A stretch of DNA of 64,000 bases from Tenacibaculum singaporense (GCF_003867015.1 NZ_CP032548.1:1617001-1681000); one strand, 5' to 3'. Shown: positions 53,984 through 63,807, counted from the stretch's first letter. The notes: generated from the letters alone by a model not told the origin. Numbers and translations are program-made.

Positions 53984-55279
53984 ATGAAAACTATAAAAAT
54001 AATTATTTGTGCTATTTTAAGCAGCACTATACTGAGTTGTACAACTTCAAAAACAACAAAAGTAGCTAACCAAAAAGAGTATAATAAGTATATACAAAAT
54101 ACAACGACTACTTCAGAATCGTTAGCACAAAAAGAACTAGATTTTTGGCAGAACAAACTAAACAATCAGCCAACACAATATCCATATTTAAGTAAAATAG
54201 CAAAGGCTAACACATTACTTTTCTCAGAAAAAGGAAATATTTCTTATTTGATAGAAGCTGAAAAGAAGCTGTTAAAAATCAACCAAAAAACGAATTATAA
54301 CAAAGCTTCACATTTACGATCATTAGCAAGAAACTATATCTCTCAACATCGATTTAAAGAATCGTTAGAATTACTAAAAAAAGCTGAGGTAAATGGAGAA
54401 AACCTAAATGCGACTCAAAAAATGTTGTTTGATGTTTATTTAGAGTTAGGAGAACCTCATAAAGCTTCAGAATACTTAGCTGAAATTGAAAATTATGCTG
54501 ACTTTGATTACCTAATAAGAGTTTCTAAATGGCATGATTATAAAGGAGATTTGTCTTCTGCAATTCGATTTATGGAAAAAGCCATGAAAAAAGCAGAAGA
54601 AGCTAATAATAAAGACTTAAAAGCTTGGAGTTATACCAATTTAGCTGATTTCTATGGTCATAATGGTCAAATAAAAGATTCTTATAAATTATATTTAAAA
54701 GCATTAGAACTAGATAACAGTAACGCGTATGCAAAAAAAGGTATTGCTTGGATAGTATATTCTCATGATAAAAATCCAGATGAAGCACTGCGAATTTTAG
54801 ATATCATAAGTAACGAACATTCTTCTCCAGATTACTATTTATTAAAGGCAGAAATAGCCGAGTTTAAGAATAATTTAACAATAAAAGAAAGTAATATAGA
54901 GGTATATTTATCGGCTGTAAAAAATAGCTCATATGGTGTAATGTATAATCAGCATTTAGCTAAATTATATTTAGAAGAATTTAATGACACATCTAGTGCG
55001 TTATCATACATCGAAAAAGAAATTGAGAGTAGGTCTACGCCACAATCTTACGATTTACTAGCCTGGTATTATTACAAAAATAAAGACTTTAAAAAAGCTT
55101 TAGAAGTAATTAATACATATGTAGTAGATAAAACTTTCGAGCCCGAAATACAGTATCATATAGCTGAAATTTACAAAGCAAATGGAATTAATGATAAAGC
55201 TATGGCTTTAAAAGAAGAGTTATTAGACAGCTCTTTTGAGTTAGGTCCGTTGATGACAGAAAAAATTTTAAATATATAA
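53984..55279 (+). CDS. TPR-repeat lipoprotein
   Basis: The protein has 431 residues from the ATG at 53984; an in-frame extension from 53900 runs through the hairpin and is not credible. A lipoprotein signal ends at TILSCTTS (Cys19). The rest is tetratricopeptide-like helical repeats (SHLRSLARNYISQHRFKESL, AWSYTNLADFYGHNGQIKDS, LLAWYYYKNKDFKKALEVIN), a scaffold for protein contacts. It lies 15 bases before the TonB receptor gene and may help assemble or feed that receptor. Confidence 0.88.
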   Translation: MKTIKIIICAILSSTILSCTTSKTTKVANQKEYNKYIQNTTTTSESLAQKELDFWQNKLNNQPTQYPYLSKIAKANTLLFSEKGNISYLIEAEKKLLKINQKTNYNKASHLRSLARNYISQHRFKESLELLKKAEVNGENLNATQKMLFDVYLELGEPHKASEYLAEIENYADFDYLIRVSKWHDYKGDLSSAIRFMEKAMKKAEEANNKDLKAWSYTNLADFYGHNGQIKDSYKLYLKALELDNSNAYAKKGIAWIVYSHDKNPDEALRILDIISNEHSSPDYYLLKAEIAEFKNNLTIKESNIEVYLSAVKNSSYGVMYNQHLAKLYLEEFNDTSSALSYIEKEIESRSTPQSYDLLAWYYYKNKDFKKALEVINTYVVDKTFEPEIQYHIAEIYKANGINDKAMALKEELLDSSFELGPLMTEKILNI

Positions 55280-55294
55280 CCAAACTTCAGTATT

Positions 55295-57523
55295 TTGAAA
55301 ACAAAGATTTTATTTTTAGCATTATTGTTAGGTAGTTACCATGTATTTTCACAACAATTTAAAGGAAAGGTATTAAATACCAACAAAAAGCCTTTAGAGA
55401 ATGTATATGTATATAATACTACTAGTAACAGCCATACACATACAAAAGTTAATGGAGAATTTATCTTAGATAATTCAAAAGTAGGAGATATTATTGAATT
55501 TGGAATTCTAGGATACAAAAAAATCAACTTAGAATTAGGTAGTGACGATCTAAGCTCTCCAAAAACAATTATTTTAGAAATGAAAAGTTTTTTGTTAGAT
55601 GAGATGGTATTATCTAACAAGAGAGATCCATTACAAACAATTGTAAGAGTTGATTTAGATAAAAAACCAGTAAGTTCATCTCAACAAATATTACAACGAG
55701 TACCAGGACTTTTTATAGGTCAACATGCTGGTGGAGGAAAAGCGGAACAAATATTTTTAAGAGGTTTTGATATTGATCACGGTACAGATATAGCGTTGTC
55801 GGTAGACGGAACACCAGTAAATATGGTTTCTCATGCACACGGACAAGGGTATAGTGATTTACACTTTATAATTCCTGAAACCATCGAAAAAATTAACTTC
55901 GGAAAAGGACCTTACTACGCTAGTAAAGGAGATTTTAATACTGCTGGATATGTAGATTTTAAAACAAAAACATATTTACAAAACAGTAGAGTAGAAGTTG
56001 GTATAGGACAGTTCAATACATTTAGAACTTTAGGAATGTTTAATTTGTTAGATAAAAATAATACAGACAATGCTTATGTAGCTATTGAGTATTTAGAAAC
56101 AGATGGTTTTGTAGAATCTCCTCAGAATTTTAGTCGAATTAATATTTTTACGAAGTATAGAACCTTTTTAAAAGATAATAGTAGTTTATCATTATCAGCT
56201 TCATATTTTACTAGTAAATGGGATGCTTCTGGGCAAATACCACAAAGAGAAGTTGATAATGGAAATATTACTCGTTTTGGTTCAATTGATGATACTGAAG
56301 GAGGAACAACATCGAGAACAAACATAAACTTAGAACACTCAAAAGTTTTAAAGAACGATGTTAGTGTAACTTCAAACGTTTTTTATTCAAATTATAATTT
56401 TAATTTATTTTCAAACTTTACCTTCTTTTTAGATGATCCTGTGAACGGAGATCAAATAAAGCAAACTGAAAACAGAGATGTTTTCGGGTTCAATACACAG
56501 TTTAAAAAGAAAACCCATATATCAAATACACCTGTAGAGTTGACTTTTGGAACAGGTTTACGTGCTGATATTGTAGATAATTTAGAGCTATCGCATACAC
56601 TTCAAAGAAAAGAAGTTTTAGATCGAATTCAATTAGGAAAGGTAAATCAAACTAACTATTACGCTTTTGTAAATAGTGAGTTTGAGTTTGGGAAATTTAT
56701 GGTGGCACCAGCTTTACGTTTAGATTATTTAAAATTTAACTACAATGATTATTTACTAGATGAATACAAAACGTTTTCTGAATCACAAGTAGTAGTTAAT
56801 CCTAAGATAAATGTTACTTATACTCCAAATGAAAAAATTCAATGGTTTTTAAAATCAGGAATAGGCTTTCATTCAAATGATACTAGGGTAGTGGCAACCC
56901 AACCCAACAGGAAAACATTACCTAGAGCTTATGGTGTTGATTTAGGGGCTGTTTGGAAACCAACCTCAAAAATAGCTATAAATACAGCATTATGGTACTT
57001 ACTTTCAGAAGATGAATTGGTTTATGTTGGAGATGCTGGTATTGTAGAACCTTCAGGAGAAGTACAACGCTATGGTATTGATTTAGGTCTTAGATATCAG
57101 TTAACAGATTGGTTATATTTTGATAGTGATGCTACTTTTACAAAAGCAGAAAGTGTTGACGATCCGTCTGGAGAAAATAATATTCCTTTAGCTCCTAAAG
57201 TAACTGTAACAGGAGGATTATCAATAAATAATTATAAGAACTTTTCAGGAGGAGTTCATTACAGATATATAGGTGATAGACCTGCAAATGAAGATAATTC
57301 AATAGTAGCAGAAGGTTATTTTGTTACCGATGCGAATATTAGTTATAAAATAAATAATATAACACTAGGTGTAGCGTTAGAAAATATTTTTGATGTAGCT
57401 TGGAATGAAACACAGTTTGCTACAGAATCAAGGTTGCAAAATGAACCAAATTCTGTGGAAGAAATTCATTTTACACCAGGAACTCCGTTTTCTGCAAAAG
57501 CCACCATACGATATTCTTTTTAA
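55295..57523 (+). CDS. TonB-dependent outer-membrane receptor (DUF4331 locus)
   Basis: The protein has 742 residues with a TTG start, a signal peptide (about 1-19), a carboxypeptidase-regulatory-like domain (about 21-95), a plug (about 115-225; QQILQRVPGLFIGQHAGGG, then IFLRGFDIDHGTDIALSVDG) and a 22-strand barrel ending in KATIRYSF. The plug has an unusual His-rich stretch, VNMVSHAHGQGYSDLHF, which hints at a metal or metal-complex ligand. Together with the DUF4331 pair, TPR lipoprotein and the nearby sigma/anti-sigma genes it looks like an inducible uptake system. Confidence 0.92.
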   Translation: MKTKILFLALLLGSYHVFSQQFKGKVLNTNKKPLENVYVYNTTSNSHTHTKVNGEFILDNSKVGDIIEFGILGYKKINLELGSDDLSSPKTIILEMKSFLLDEMVLSNKRDPLQTIVRVDLDKKPVSSSQQILQRVPGLFIGQHAGGGKAEQIFLRGFDIDHGTDIALSVDGTPVNMVSHAHGQGYSDLHFIIPETIEKINFGKGPYYASKGDFNTAGYVDFKTKTYLQNSRVEVGIGQFNTFRTLGMFNLLDKNNTDNAYVAIEYLETDGFVESPQNFSRINIFTKYRTFLKDNSSLSLSASYFTSKWDASGQIPQREVDNGNITRFGSIDDTEGGTTSRTNINLEHSKVLKNDVSVTSNVFYSNYNFNLFSNFTFFLDDPVNGDQIKQTENRDVFGFNTQFKKKTHISNTPVELTFGTGLRADIVDNLELSHTLQRKEVLDRIQLGKVNQTNYYAFVNSEFEFGKFMVAPALRLDYLKFNYNDYLLDEYKTFSESQVVVNPKINVTYTPNEKIQWFLKSGIGFHSNDTRVVATQPNRKTLPRAYGVDLGAVWKPTSKIAINTALWYLLSEDELVYVGDAGIVEPSGEVQRYGIDLGLRYQLTDWLYFDSDATFTKAESVDDPSGENNIPLAPKVTVTGGLSINNYKNFSGGVHYRYIGDRPANEDNSIVAEGYFVTDANISYKINNITLGVALENIFDVAWNETQFATESRLQNEPNSVEEIHFTPGTPFSAKATIRYSF

Positions 57524-57585
57524 AGATAATGATAGTCCGGGGGGACTTGATAGTTGTCATTTTTTTAGAAGGATTAATGGCAACA

Positions 57586-57618
57586 AAAATATAGCCGCTT
57601 TAAGCGGCTATATTAATT
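57586..57618. terminator. Bidirectional terminator between the TonB receptor and the anti-sigma gene
   Basis: A near-perfect stem (AATATAGCCGCTT with AAGCGGCTATATT, 57588-57600 and 57602-57614) between two convergent transcripts. Confidence 0.75.
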
Positions 57619-57636
57619 TATAAAATAGATTGTTAT

Positions 57637-58434
57637 TTATACTGCACCTAGAGTATATAATTGTTCTAAAGTAGGAGTTTCGCTTCCTCCAGCTGGCTCT
57701 AGAGTAATACCGAAAGCTTGTGAATCATTAGGATTGTTAATAGTAAATATTTTACTATCACTAGCAGCAAAGTTATCTATAGTACCTAAACTAGTTGGAG
57801 ATAACGGATCAAGTTTTAAAGACCATACTTGGTATACTTTTCCTTCTGGAGGATCAGGTAATCCCTGAACATCAAGGTAAATATTTTTAGAGTTTTTATT
57901 CCAATATACCTTTGCATAGGCTTCAGGATATACTTTTTGTCCTTGTAAAGGAACTGTAACAATATCTTTGCTTCTTATTACTGCTAAAAGCTTTTTGTTT
58001 TCAGCTAAATCAGCATTAGTTTCATCTAACTTAATTTCATATTGTTCTTTAGCTTCATTAATCGTGTCTATTTGACCTTGTAAATTAGCACTCTTATTTA
58101 ACGATAAAATTAAAGTACTACCAACTACTAAAGCAGCAGCCCACCCTGTATAAGTTACCCAATTATTTTTAGATGTTCGTAAAGGAATTGTTTTAGCTGA
58201 ATCTTCTTTTTCTTGTAACATTTTAATTAAAACGTCTTTAAAAGAATTTTTAGCATTTTTAGGAGCAACATGAGAAGTAAGAATAGAAATTGATTTTTCA
58301 ATTTCTTTTACCTCTTCTAAAATCTCAGGATGTTCCACCATCAAACTATATACTTGCTCATTTTCTTTATCAGAAAGAGCACCAGCTATGTATAGTTCTA
58401 ATATTCCAGATTCTATGTGTTTATTTGTAGCCAT
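57637..58434 (-). CDS. Anti-sigma factor (RskA-like)
   Basis: The protein has 265 residues: a cytoplasmic sigma-binding N-terminal part (about 1-88, ILELYIAGALSDKENEQVY), one membrane segment (about 93-110), a periplasmic coiled-coil stretch (about 113-150) and an RskA-type C-terminal domain (YWNKNSKNIYLDVQGLPDPP, KVYQVWSLKLDPLSP). It should hold the partner sigma factor inactive until a signal arrives. Its start codon shares one base with the stop codon of the sigma gene (TAATG), a sign of coupled translation. Confidence 0.93.
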   Translation of the reverse strand: MATNKHIESGILELYIAGALSDKENEQVYSLMVEHPEILEEVKEIEKSISILTSHVAPKNAKNSFKDVLIKMLQEKEDSAKTIPLRTSKNNWVTYTGWAAALVVGSTLILSLNKSANLQGQIDTINEAKEQYEIKLDETNADLAENKKLLAVIRSKDIVTVPLQGQKVYPEAYAKVYWNKNSKNIYLDVQGLPDPPEGKVYQVWSLKLDPLSPTSLGTIDNFAASDSKIFTINNPNDSQAFGITLEPAGGSETPTLEQLYTLGAV

Positions 58435-58961
58435 TATTTAAGCATAAGTCTTAATTCGTTAATACAATTTCGGCTTCTAGTTTTTACAGTGCCAAGAGGC
58501 ATTTTTAAACTTTCAGAAACCTCCTTTTGTGTAAAGCCTTTAAAGTAAAGAAGCTCTATAACCTTAATACAAGTATCTTTTAACTTGTTTACAAAGTTTT
58601 TTATACCAATAGCATCAGTTTTAGAGTCTAAACTGTCATGGTTCTCTAATATATCTACGAAAATTTCGGCATCAAGGTTTTTAGAACTGTTCTTAAAGTT
58701 TTTAGATCTTGTTTTATCAATAGCTGCATTTCTGGCAATATTGATAATCCATGTGAAAAAACGTCCTTTTTTTTCAGAATAAGTGTTTGCGTTATTCCAA
58801 GCTTTTATAAAAACATCTTGTGTTATTTCTTCAGCTATTGTTTGATCTCTGACAATATTGTAAACTACACCAGTAACGCTTTGTTTGTACATTTCGTAGA
58901 GGCTTTCAAAAGCTTTTACATCTTTGTTTTTAAAATTTTTAACGAGGGATTCTAGTTGCAT
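58434..58961 (-). CDS. ECF-type RNA polymerase sigma factor
   Basis: The protein has 175 residues with region 2 (DVFIKAWNNANTYSEKKGRF and WIINIARNAAIDKTRS) and region 4 (IELLYFKGFTQKEVSESLKM, PLGTVKTRSRNCINEL). It is a small extracytoplasmic-function sigma factor paired with the RskA-like anti-sigma factor. The convergent DUF4331/TPR/TonB genes are the obvious candidate targets, but no promoter motif was matched. A Fur-like ATTTAG-N7-CTAAAT stands upstream. Confidence 0.94.
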   Translation of the reverse strand: MQLESLVKNFKNKDVKAFESLYEMYKQSVTGVVYNIVRDQTIAEEITQDVFIKAWNNANTYSEKKGRFFTWIINIARNAAIDKTRSKNFKNSSKNLDAEIFVDILENHDSLDSKTDAIGIKNFVNKLKDTCIKVIELLYFKGFTQKEVSESLKMPLGTVKTRSRNCINELRLMLK

Positions 58962-58997
58962 ATAGTTAATTGATTGGAGTACAAAATACTAAAAATC

Positions 58998-59016
58998 ATT
59001 TAGAATTTACCTAAAT
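58998..59016. promoter_or_regulatory. Fur-like inverted half-sites upstream of the sigma-factor gene
   Basis: ATTTAG (58998-59003), seven bases, CTAAAT (59011-59016). The half-sites and spacing are the same as in the palindrome next to the AraC-type regulator (35808-35826), 37 bases upstream of the sigma-factor start. The centre is less symmetrical than there. Confidence 0.35.
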
Positions 59017-59066
59017 ATCTTTTCTATTAGGTTTATTGTTTAGTGATTAAAAGTGATAAGCGTATA

Positions 59067-59107
59067 GTAAAAAAGAACCCCATCATTACAAAATGATGGG
59101 GTTGTAT
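59067..59107 (-). terminator. Terminator downstream of the zinc metalloprotease gene
   Basis: A stem AACCCCATCATT with AATGATGGGGTT (59076-59087 and 59092-59103) followed on the minus strand by T6. Confidence 0.85.
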
Positions 59108-59124
59108 TATAGTTATTAATACTG

Positions 59125-61719
59125 TTATTTTACATCTTTAAGAGTGTTATTAATTAACAGTTTTAATTGATTTTTATGAGCTTTAGTGGCAATATTTCCA
59201 ACACCATTACTTACCCATGACTTAATTCTATTTAAGTTGTATAAAGCCATAGCTTTAGAAGCATTTGTATACTTACTTTTACCATTAATCATCTTTAATA
59301 GCATCTTAGTATACTCTGTTTGTAAGTTTTGACGGAAGGAGTTTACATTGGTATTTATATCAGCCTTAAAAATAGCATTGTTAAGGTCTGTCATAAAATT
59401 AGCCAGTTTATATTGATTTCCATATAATTCTGAATCAGAAATTCTTTGTAAAGTGTTTCTGTGTAAAATATGATTTAAAACTCTTTTTTGATAACTTAAT
59501 ACTTCAGCATGAATTTTAGGATCTTCAGATCTTGCAAAGAAGTTAAAACCACGTCTTTGTCTTGCTAAATAGTTATATAAATCTTTAGGAGCGTTAAAAG
59601 CGTTAGGAGCAAAAACATAAGTTTTTAGAGCTTCCATAGCTCTTTTTTGATCAGCTAAACTAACCGGTGTGTATGGTTGGGCTGCATTTTCTTGACCAGA
59701 TACAGCTCTATCTACATAAACACCTCCAATAAACCTTGAAATTACATCACCAGCTCTAGCAGCTTGACCATTTATGATGTAATAAGCATTTCTGAGTTCT
59801 TCATAGGTTTCTCCATTTTTAGAAAAACGTTGTTTAATGTTTTTCATCATATTATTGGCTAACTTAATACGATCAATTGAATATTTGATTTGGTCGTTTG
59901 ATAAATCGCCTGTCATAACACGAGGGTCGATAGCTTTACCAGGAGAACGCATGTCATCAACATCATTACCAAAAATTAATTCTGGTTTTGTTGATTGTGC
60001 TAATAAAGCATCCATTTCTGCTCTATTTTTAAAAGGCGTATAACCATATTGGATAGCCCAAATATCATAAGGTCCTACAGCAGTATCATAATATTGCCCT
60101 TGTTTACTTCTATCAAGAGTTAAGTTAATAGCAGCATAGTCCATAACAGAACCAGTTAAGCATTTTCCTTTTATAAAATCAGCGTCAGCTAATTGTTCAG
60201 GTGAAAATAACTGACTTGCTTTCATATTGTGGTTTAATCCTAATGTATGACCAACTTCGTGCATGATTAGTGATTTCATAGCTTCTCTTTTCATGCCTTC
60301 CATTTCTAAATCAGATGCACCAGTAGCAGCTAAAACTGTTTTACCAAACATGGTGTTTTCGTGCATTAAATGACCTGCTGAACAGTACATGTGGTTGTTT
60401 TCATTTGTAAAAATAGCAAGTGCCTCTTCTTCAGAAGATGCTTTTGAAACATCACCAAATATTTTATTGTATTTTACACGATTGGTAAAATGAACATATT
60501 CAAGCATAATGTCAGCTCCTAGAATTTCTCCTGTTTTTGGATTCACAAAACTTGGTCCGTAACCACCAAAAGGAGGGTTAGGAGAAGAGGTCCAACGTAA
60601 TACGTTATAACGAACATCACCAGCATCCCACGTAGCGTCATCTGGTTGAACTTTTACAACCATAGCATTTTTAAACCCAGCTTTTTCAAAAGCCTCGTTC
60701 CAAGCTAAAACACCTTCTTTTATGGTTTCAATAAATTCTTTAGGTGTTGAGTTTTCAATCCACCAAGTAATTGGTTTTATAGGCTCAGAAATAGCTAAAT
60801 CAGGGTTTTTCTTAACAAGTTTCCAACGGTGTATAAAATCTCTATAGTTTACCGTTTCAGTAGAGGTCATGTCGTTAGTGGTAGTTAAAAAATAACCTAC
60901 TCTAGGATCATCCATTCTAGTTTGGTAGTTATTTTCAGGAACGTTCATAAACGTATGAAAAACCTTTATAGAAATATATCTACCATCTTTAATCGCTCTT
61001 GACCCTTGATTTAAGACTGAAGGATTGTTGTATACATATTCAGTTTTAAGATTAGTGTTTTCTGGATAGTTCTTTATGCTATTTATTTTTGATTTTTTCT
61101 TATCGAATCTACCTAACTTGAAAGCAAAAGGAGAGCTTTTAGGAAAGTTTGGAGCTTTAATTCGAGTAAAAACTTCAGAAATAAATAAAGGATTAGCATC
61201 TATTAAATATTCTCCTTTCTTTTCATCTGAAGCTAAAATTTTAGTACTAGCTATGATGGCATCACTAATATTTGCTCTTGCTGATTTTGAAATTGCATTA
61301 TTTTCATCAAAATAAAATGAAGTGTTAGGAGCAACAAACTCAATTTTATTAAAGTGTTTTTTTATGTTGAAAATGCTTGAACCTCTATAAGAACCTCTAA
61401 ATGCACGAGCTTCTGTAACACCATCAGCTATTTGCGAGAAATAGATAAAATCTTTGTCTAGTTGATCCTTTTTCAATAATAGCTTAACATCTCCAGTAAC
61501 TGTGTCTTGATAAATAGTAAATAAACCATCTAATTTTTTACTGCTTTTTGTTAAGCTTTTGATTGTCTTTTTGGGTTTCTTTTTCTTTGATTTAGAAGAA
61601 ATCTCTGTTTTAGCTTTGTTCTTTTTCTTTTTCCTTTTTTGAGCATTTATGTCTTGAATACCCGCTATTGAAATGGTTAAAAAAAGTAAACAAACTAACT
61701 TTAGTTGTTTTGTAAACAT
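59125..61719 (-). CDS. Secreted zincin metalloprotease (DUF5117/DUF5118 type)
   Basis: The protein has 864 residues and a signal peptide (about 1-26). After it comes a remarkable run of about 35 residues dominated by Lys/Arg and Ser. The protease domain has HEVGHTLGLNH (HExxHxxGxxH) near residue 486, with the three zinc ligands and catalytic Glu; before it TWWIENSTPKEF and YNVLRWTSSPNPPFGGYGPS, after it SVMDYAA as the Met-turn. DUF5117/DUF5118-like segments flank it. It probably digests proteins in the periplasm or outside; the substrate is unknown. It is transcribed alone. Confidence 0.92.
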   Translation of the reverse strand: MFTKQLKLVCLLFLTISIAGIQDINAQKRKKKKNKAKTEISSKSKKKKPKKTIKSLTKSSKKLDGLFTIYQDTVTGDVKLLLKKDQLDKDFIYFSQIADGVTEARAFRGSYRGSSIFNIKKHFNKIEFVAPNTSFYFDENNAISKSARANISDAIIASTKILASDEKKGEYLIDANPLFISEVFTRIKAPNFPKSSPFAFKLGRFDKKKSKINSIKNYPENTNLKTEYVYNNPSVLNQGSRAIKDGRYISIKVFHTFMNVPENNYQTRMDDPRVGYFLTTTNDMTSTETVNYRDFIHRWKLVKKNPDLAISEPIKPITWWIENSTPKEFIETIKEGVLAWNEAFEKAGFKNAMVVKVQPDDATWDAGDVRYNVLRWTSSPNPPFGGYGPSFVNPKTGEILGADIMLEYVHFTNRVKYNKIFGDVSKASSEEEALAIFTNENNHMYCSAGHLMHENTMFGKTVLAATGASDLEMEGMKREAMKSLIMHEVGHTLGLNHNMKASQLFSPEQLADADFIKGKCLTGSVMDYAAINLTLDRSKQGQYYDTAVGPYDIWAIQYGYTPFKNRAEMDALLAQSTKPELIFGNDVDDMRSPGKAIDPRVMTGDLSNDQIKYSIDRIKLANNMMKNIKQRFSKNGETYEELRNAYYIINGQAARAGDVISRFIGGVYVDRAVSGQENAAQPYTPVSLADQKRAMEALKTYVFAPNAFNAPKDLYNYLARQRRGFNFFARSEDPKIHAEVLSYQKRVLNHILHRNTLQRISDSELYGNQYKLANFMTDLNNAIFKADINTNVNSFRQNLQTEYTKMLLKMINGKSKYTNASKAMALYNLNRIKSWVSNGVGNIATKAHKNQLKLLINNTLKDVK

Positions 61720-61806
61720 AATAATTTGTTTGAGTTGATAAATAAGGCAACCAATTTACTTTTATTATTGTTTAAAATTGTTAATTATATTATAAAATTT
61801 AACAGG

Positions 61807-62373
61807 TTATTTAGACTTTATATTGGCTTCGCACAGACGAATAATTTCATTAATTCGTTTTATTCTTGTTGCTTCTCTCTTAGCTTGATGTATCCAGTAC
61901 AAGTAGCTCTTACGGTAAGACGGAGCAAAGTTTTGAAAATTGTTAAAAGCAGTAGGGTTTTTGTCAAATTCAATTTGTAAATCTTCAGGAATAATTAAAT
62001 TTTCTACAGCATCTAAAGCATACCAAGAGCCATTTTCTTTAGCAATTTTAACTGAATTAATTCCAGCAGGGTGCATTAATTTGGCGGTAGTTAGCTCTTT
62101 GATGTATTTTTTATTTAAAGCACTCCATACACTTTTAGGCTTTCTAGGACAGAAGTATTGTCGCCTTTTACCATCACCTAAACTTTTCACAGTACTATCT
62201 ATCCAACCAAAGCATAAAGCTACTTTTACTGCTTCTTCCCAGCGCATACTAGGTATGTCTACGTCAACTTTGTATAAAATTAGATGAACTCCATCGCTTT
62301 TATTATGGTTATCTAATAACCAAGCTCTCCATTCAATATGTGTTTTAAAATATAGATGAGGTTTGTTTTCCAT
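61807..62373 (-). CDS. YdeI/OmpD-associated family protein
   Basis: The protein has 188 residues. The family marks are visible: WRAWLLDNHNKSDGVHLILY, RWEEAVKVALCFGWIDSTVK, QYFCPRKPKSVWSALNKKYI and the C-terminal NFAPSYRKSYLYWIHQAKRE. No enzymatic role is established for the family; some members affect resistance to antimicrobial peptides. It starts one base after the stop of the M28 peptidase gene and so shares its transcript. Confidence 0.9.
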   Translation of the reverse strand: MENKPHLYFKTHIEWRAWLLDNHNKSDGVHLILYKVDVDIPSMRWEEAVKVALCFGWIDSTVKSLGDGKRRQYFCPRKPKSVWSALNKKYIKELTTAKLMHPAGINSVKIAKENGSWYALDAVENLIIPEDLQIEFDKNPTAFNNFQNFAPSYRKSYLYWIHQAKREATRIKRINEIIRLCEANIKSK

Positions 62374-62374
62374 T

Positions 62375-63703
62375 TTAACGTATAATTTTAGAAGGGAATG
62401 AAACGATACTTTCGTGTCCGTTTTTTCCTACAGCACTTACACCAAAGAAGTAGTTGTCAAGAACAATTCCTTCTAAAGGAAACTTAGTAGTGTTTTCTAC
62501 ATATCTGAAGTTATCCCAAGTTGGGGAAGTAGTATCTCTCCAATAAATTTTATACCCTTTAGCACCATCAACGTTATCCCATTGTAATTTTGCAGATGCT
62601 TCAACAATACCACCAATTCCTACATTTTTCGGAGAAGGAGGGGCAGAAGCAATGCTTGCTAAATTAATAGCATTTACAGCAGTTAATTTTTTAGCATATT
62701 CAAAATTTACAAATTGTAAGCGGTCTCCATATTCAATACCATTTTCAGTTCTAATATCTTGGTGTTGTTGCGTATAGTTTTCATGCGCCTCCATAATTCG
62801 AATGCCGGCAAAACCTGTATCGTTAAAAGGCCTATGATGTCCACCACGACCAAATCTATCTAAACGGTAAATCATTTTCGGATTCATTTCAGGCATATAA
62901 GTTTTGGTAGTTTTGTATATATAGCGCGCTAGCTGACGTGAAATTCCGTCTACCTCGCCACCATAAAAGCGACGTGCTTTTCGTTGACGCTCTGTTTCTG
63001 TTGGAGGTACAGGCTCAGAAAAAATTCTAAACGTACGATTATCAATTACACCATCAACACCTTTAATATTTCCAATCATATCATTATTCATAACACCAAC
63101 AATATTCCAGTTTTTTTCCTTGGCGTAGGCAGCCAATCCTTTTCCGCCAAACAAACCTTGTTCTTCACCAGACAGTCCTACGTAAATAATACTATTTTCA
63201 AATGTATAGTTACTTAATACACGAGCTGCTTCAATAGTTCCAGCCATTCCTGATGCATTATCGTTAGCTCCAGGTGCATCATCAGTAAAATTATTAGGAT
63301 CGGAAATTCTTGAATCAATATCACCACTCATTACAATGTAATTATTAGGGTATTTAGTTCCTTTTTGAATAGCCACTACATTAACAACCCAAACATTTTT
63401 AGTTATTCTACTGTTAGCTCCTTTTCTTATCAAGTCTTTTTGATAAAATACCTCTAGACAGTTATTACAATCAGAAGAAATTTTATCGAATTCAGATTTA
63501 ATCCAACGACGTGCTGCACCAATTCCACGTGTATTAGAAATAGTATCGCTTAGTGTATGTCGAGTACCGAAATTTGTTAGTGTAGTAATATCTGTTTTAA
63601 TTCTATCACTAGAAATAGCATTGATAATATCGTATATTTTAGTATCGGTTTGTGCTAATATATTTGTAGAAATAAGAAGGAATAGTATTATGAGTTTTCT
63701 CAT
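62375..63703 (-). CDS. M28 family peptidase with C-terminal FN3-like domain and an altered metal ligand
   Basis: The protein has 442 residues with a signal peptide (about 1-18). The M28 domain covers about 20-350. The first ligand motif is MSGDID (D128, D130), where a His normally stands at 128; D148 (PGANDNASG), E180/E181 (LSGEEQG) and D208 (MNNDMIG) are normal. The last 90 residues read as a fibronectin type III fold (VEASAKLQWDNVDGAKGYKI). It may still bind two metals through the Asp, or be altered in activity. It is followed by the YdeI-like gene. Confidence 0.88.
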   Translation of the reverse strand: MRKLIILFLLISTNILAQTDTKIYDIINAISSDRIKTDITTLTNFGTRHTLSDTISNTRGIGAARRWIKSEFDKISSDCNNCLEVFYQKDLIRKGANSRITKNVWVVNVVAIQKGTKYPNNYIVMSGDIDSRISDPNNFTDDAPGANDNASGMAGTIEAARVLSNYTFENSIIYVGLSGEEQGLFGGKGLAAYAKEKNWNIVGVMNNDMIGNIKGVDGVIDNRTFRIFSEPVPPTETERQRKARRFYGGEVDGISRQLARYIYKTTKTYMPEMNPKMIYRLDRFGRGGHHRPFNDTGFAGIRIMEAHENYTQQHQDIRTENGIEYGDRLQFVNFEYAKKLTAVNAINLASIASAPPSPKNVGIGGIVEASAKLQWDNVDGAKGYKIYWRDTTSPTWDNFRYVENTTKFPLEGIVLDNYFFGVSAVGKNGHESIVSFPSKIIR

Positions 63704-63735
63704 GTTAAGGAATTTAGCTTACTAAATTACAAAAC

Positions 63736-63771
63736 AAAAAAGAGAATAAAATTAGCTTTATTCTCTTTTAA
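63736..63771 (-). terminator. Terminator downstream of the small membrane protein
   Basis: Arms AAAAGAGAATAAA and TTTATTCTCTTTT around a short loop, reading into T's on the minus strand, between the small membrane-protein gene (stop at 63808) and the M28 gene. Confidence 0.75.
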
Positions 63772-63807
63772 CATATTTATTTAAGAAGGTGTCTATTTAA
63801 ACAAATT

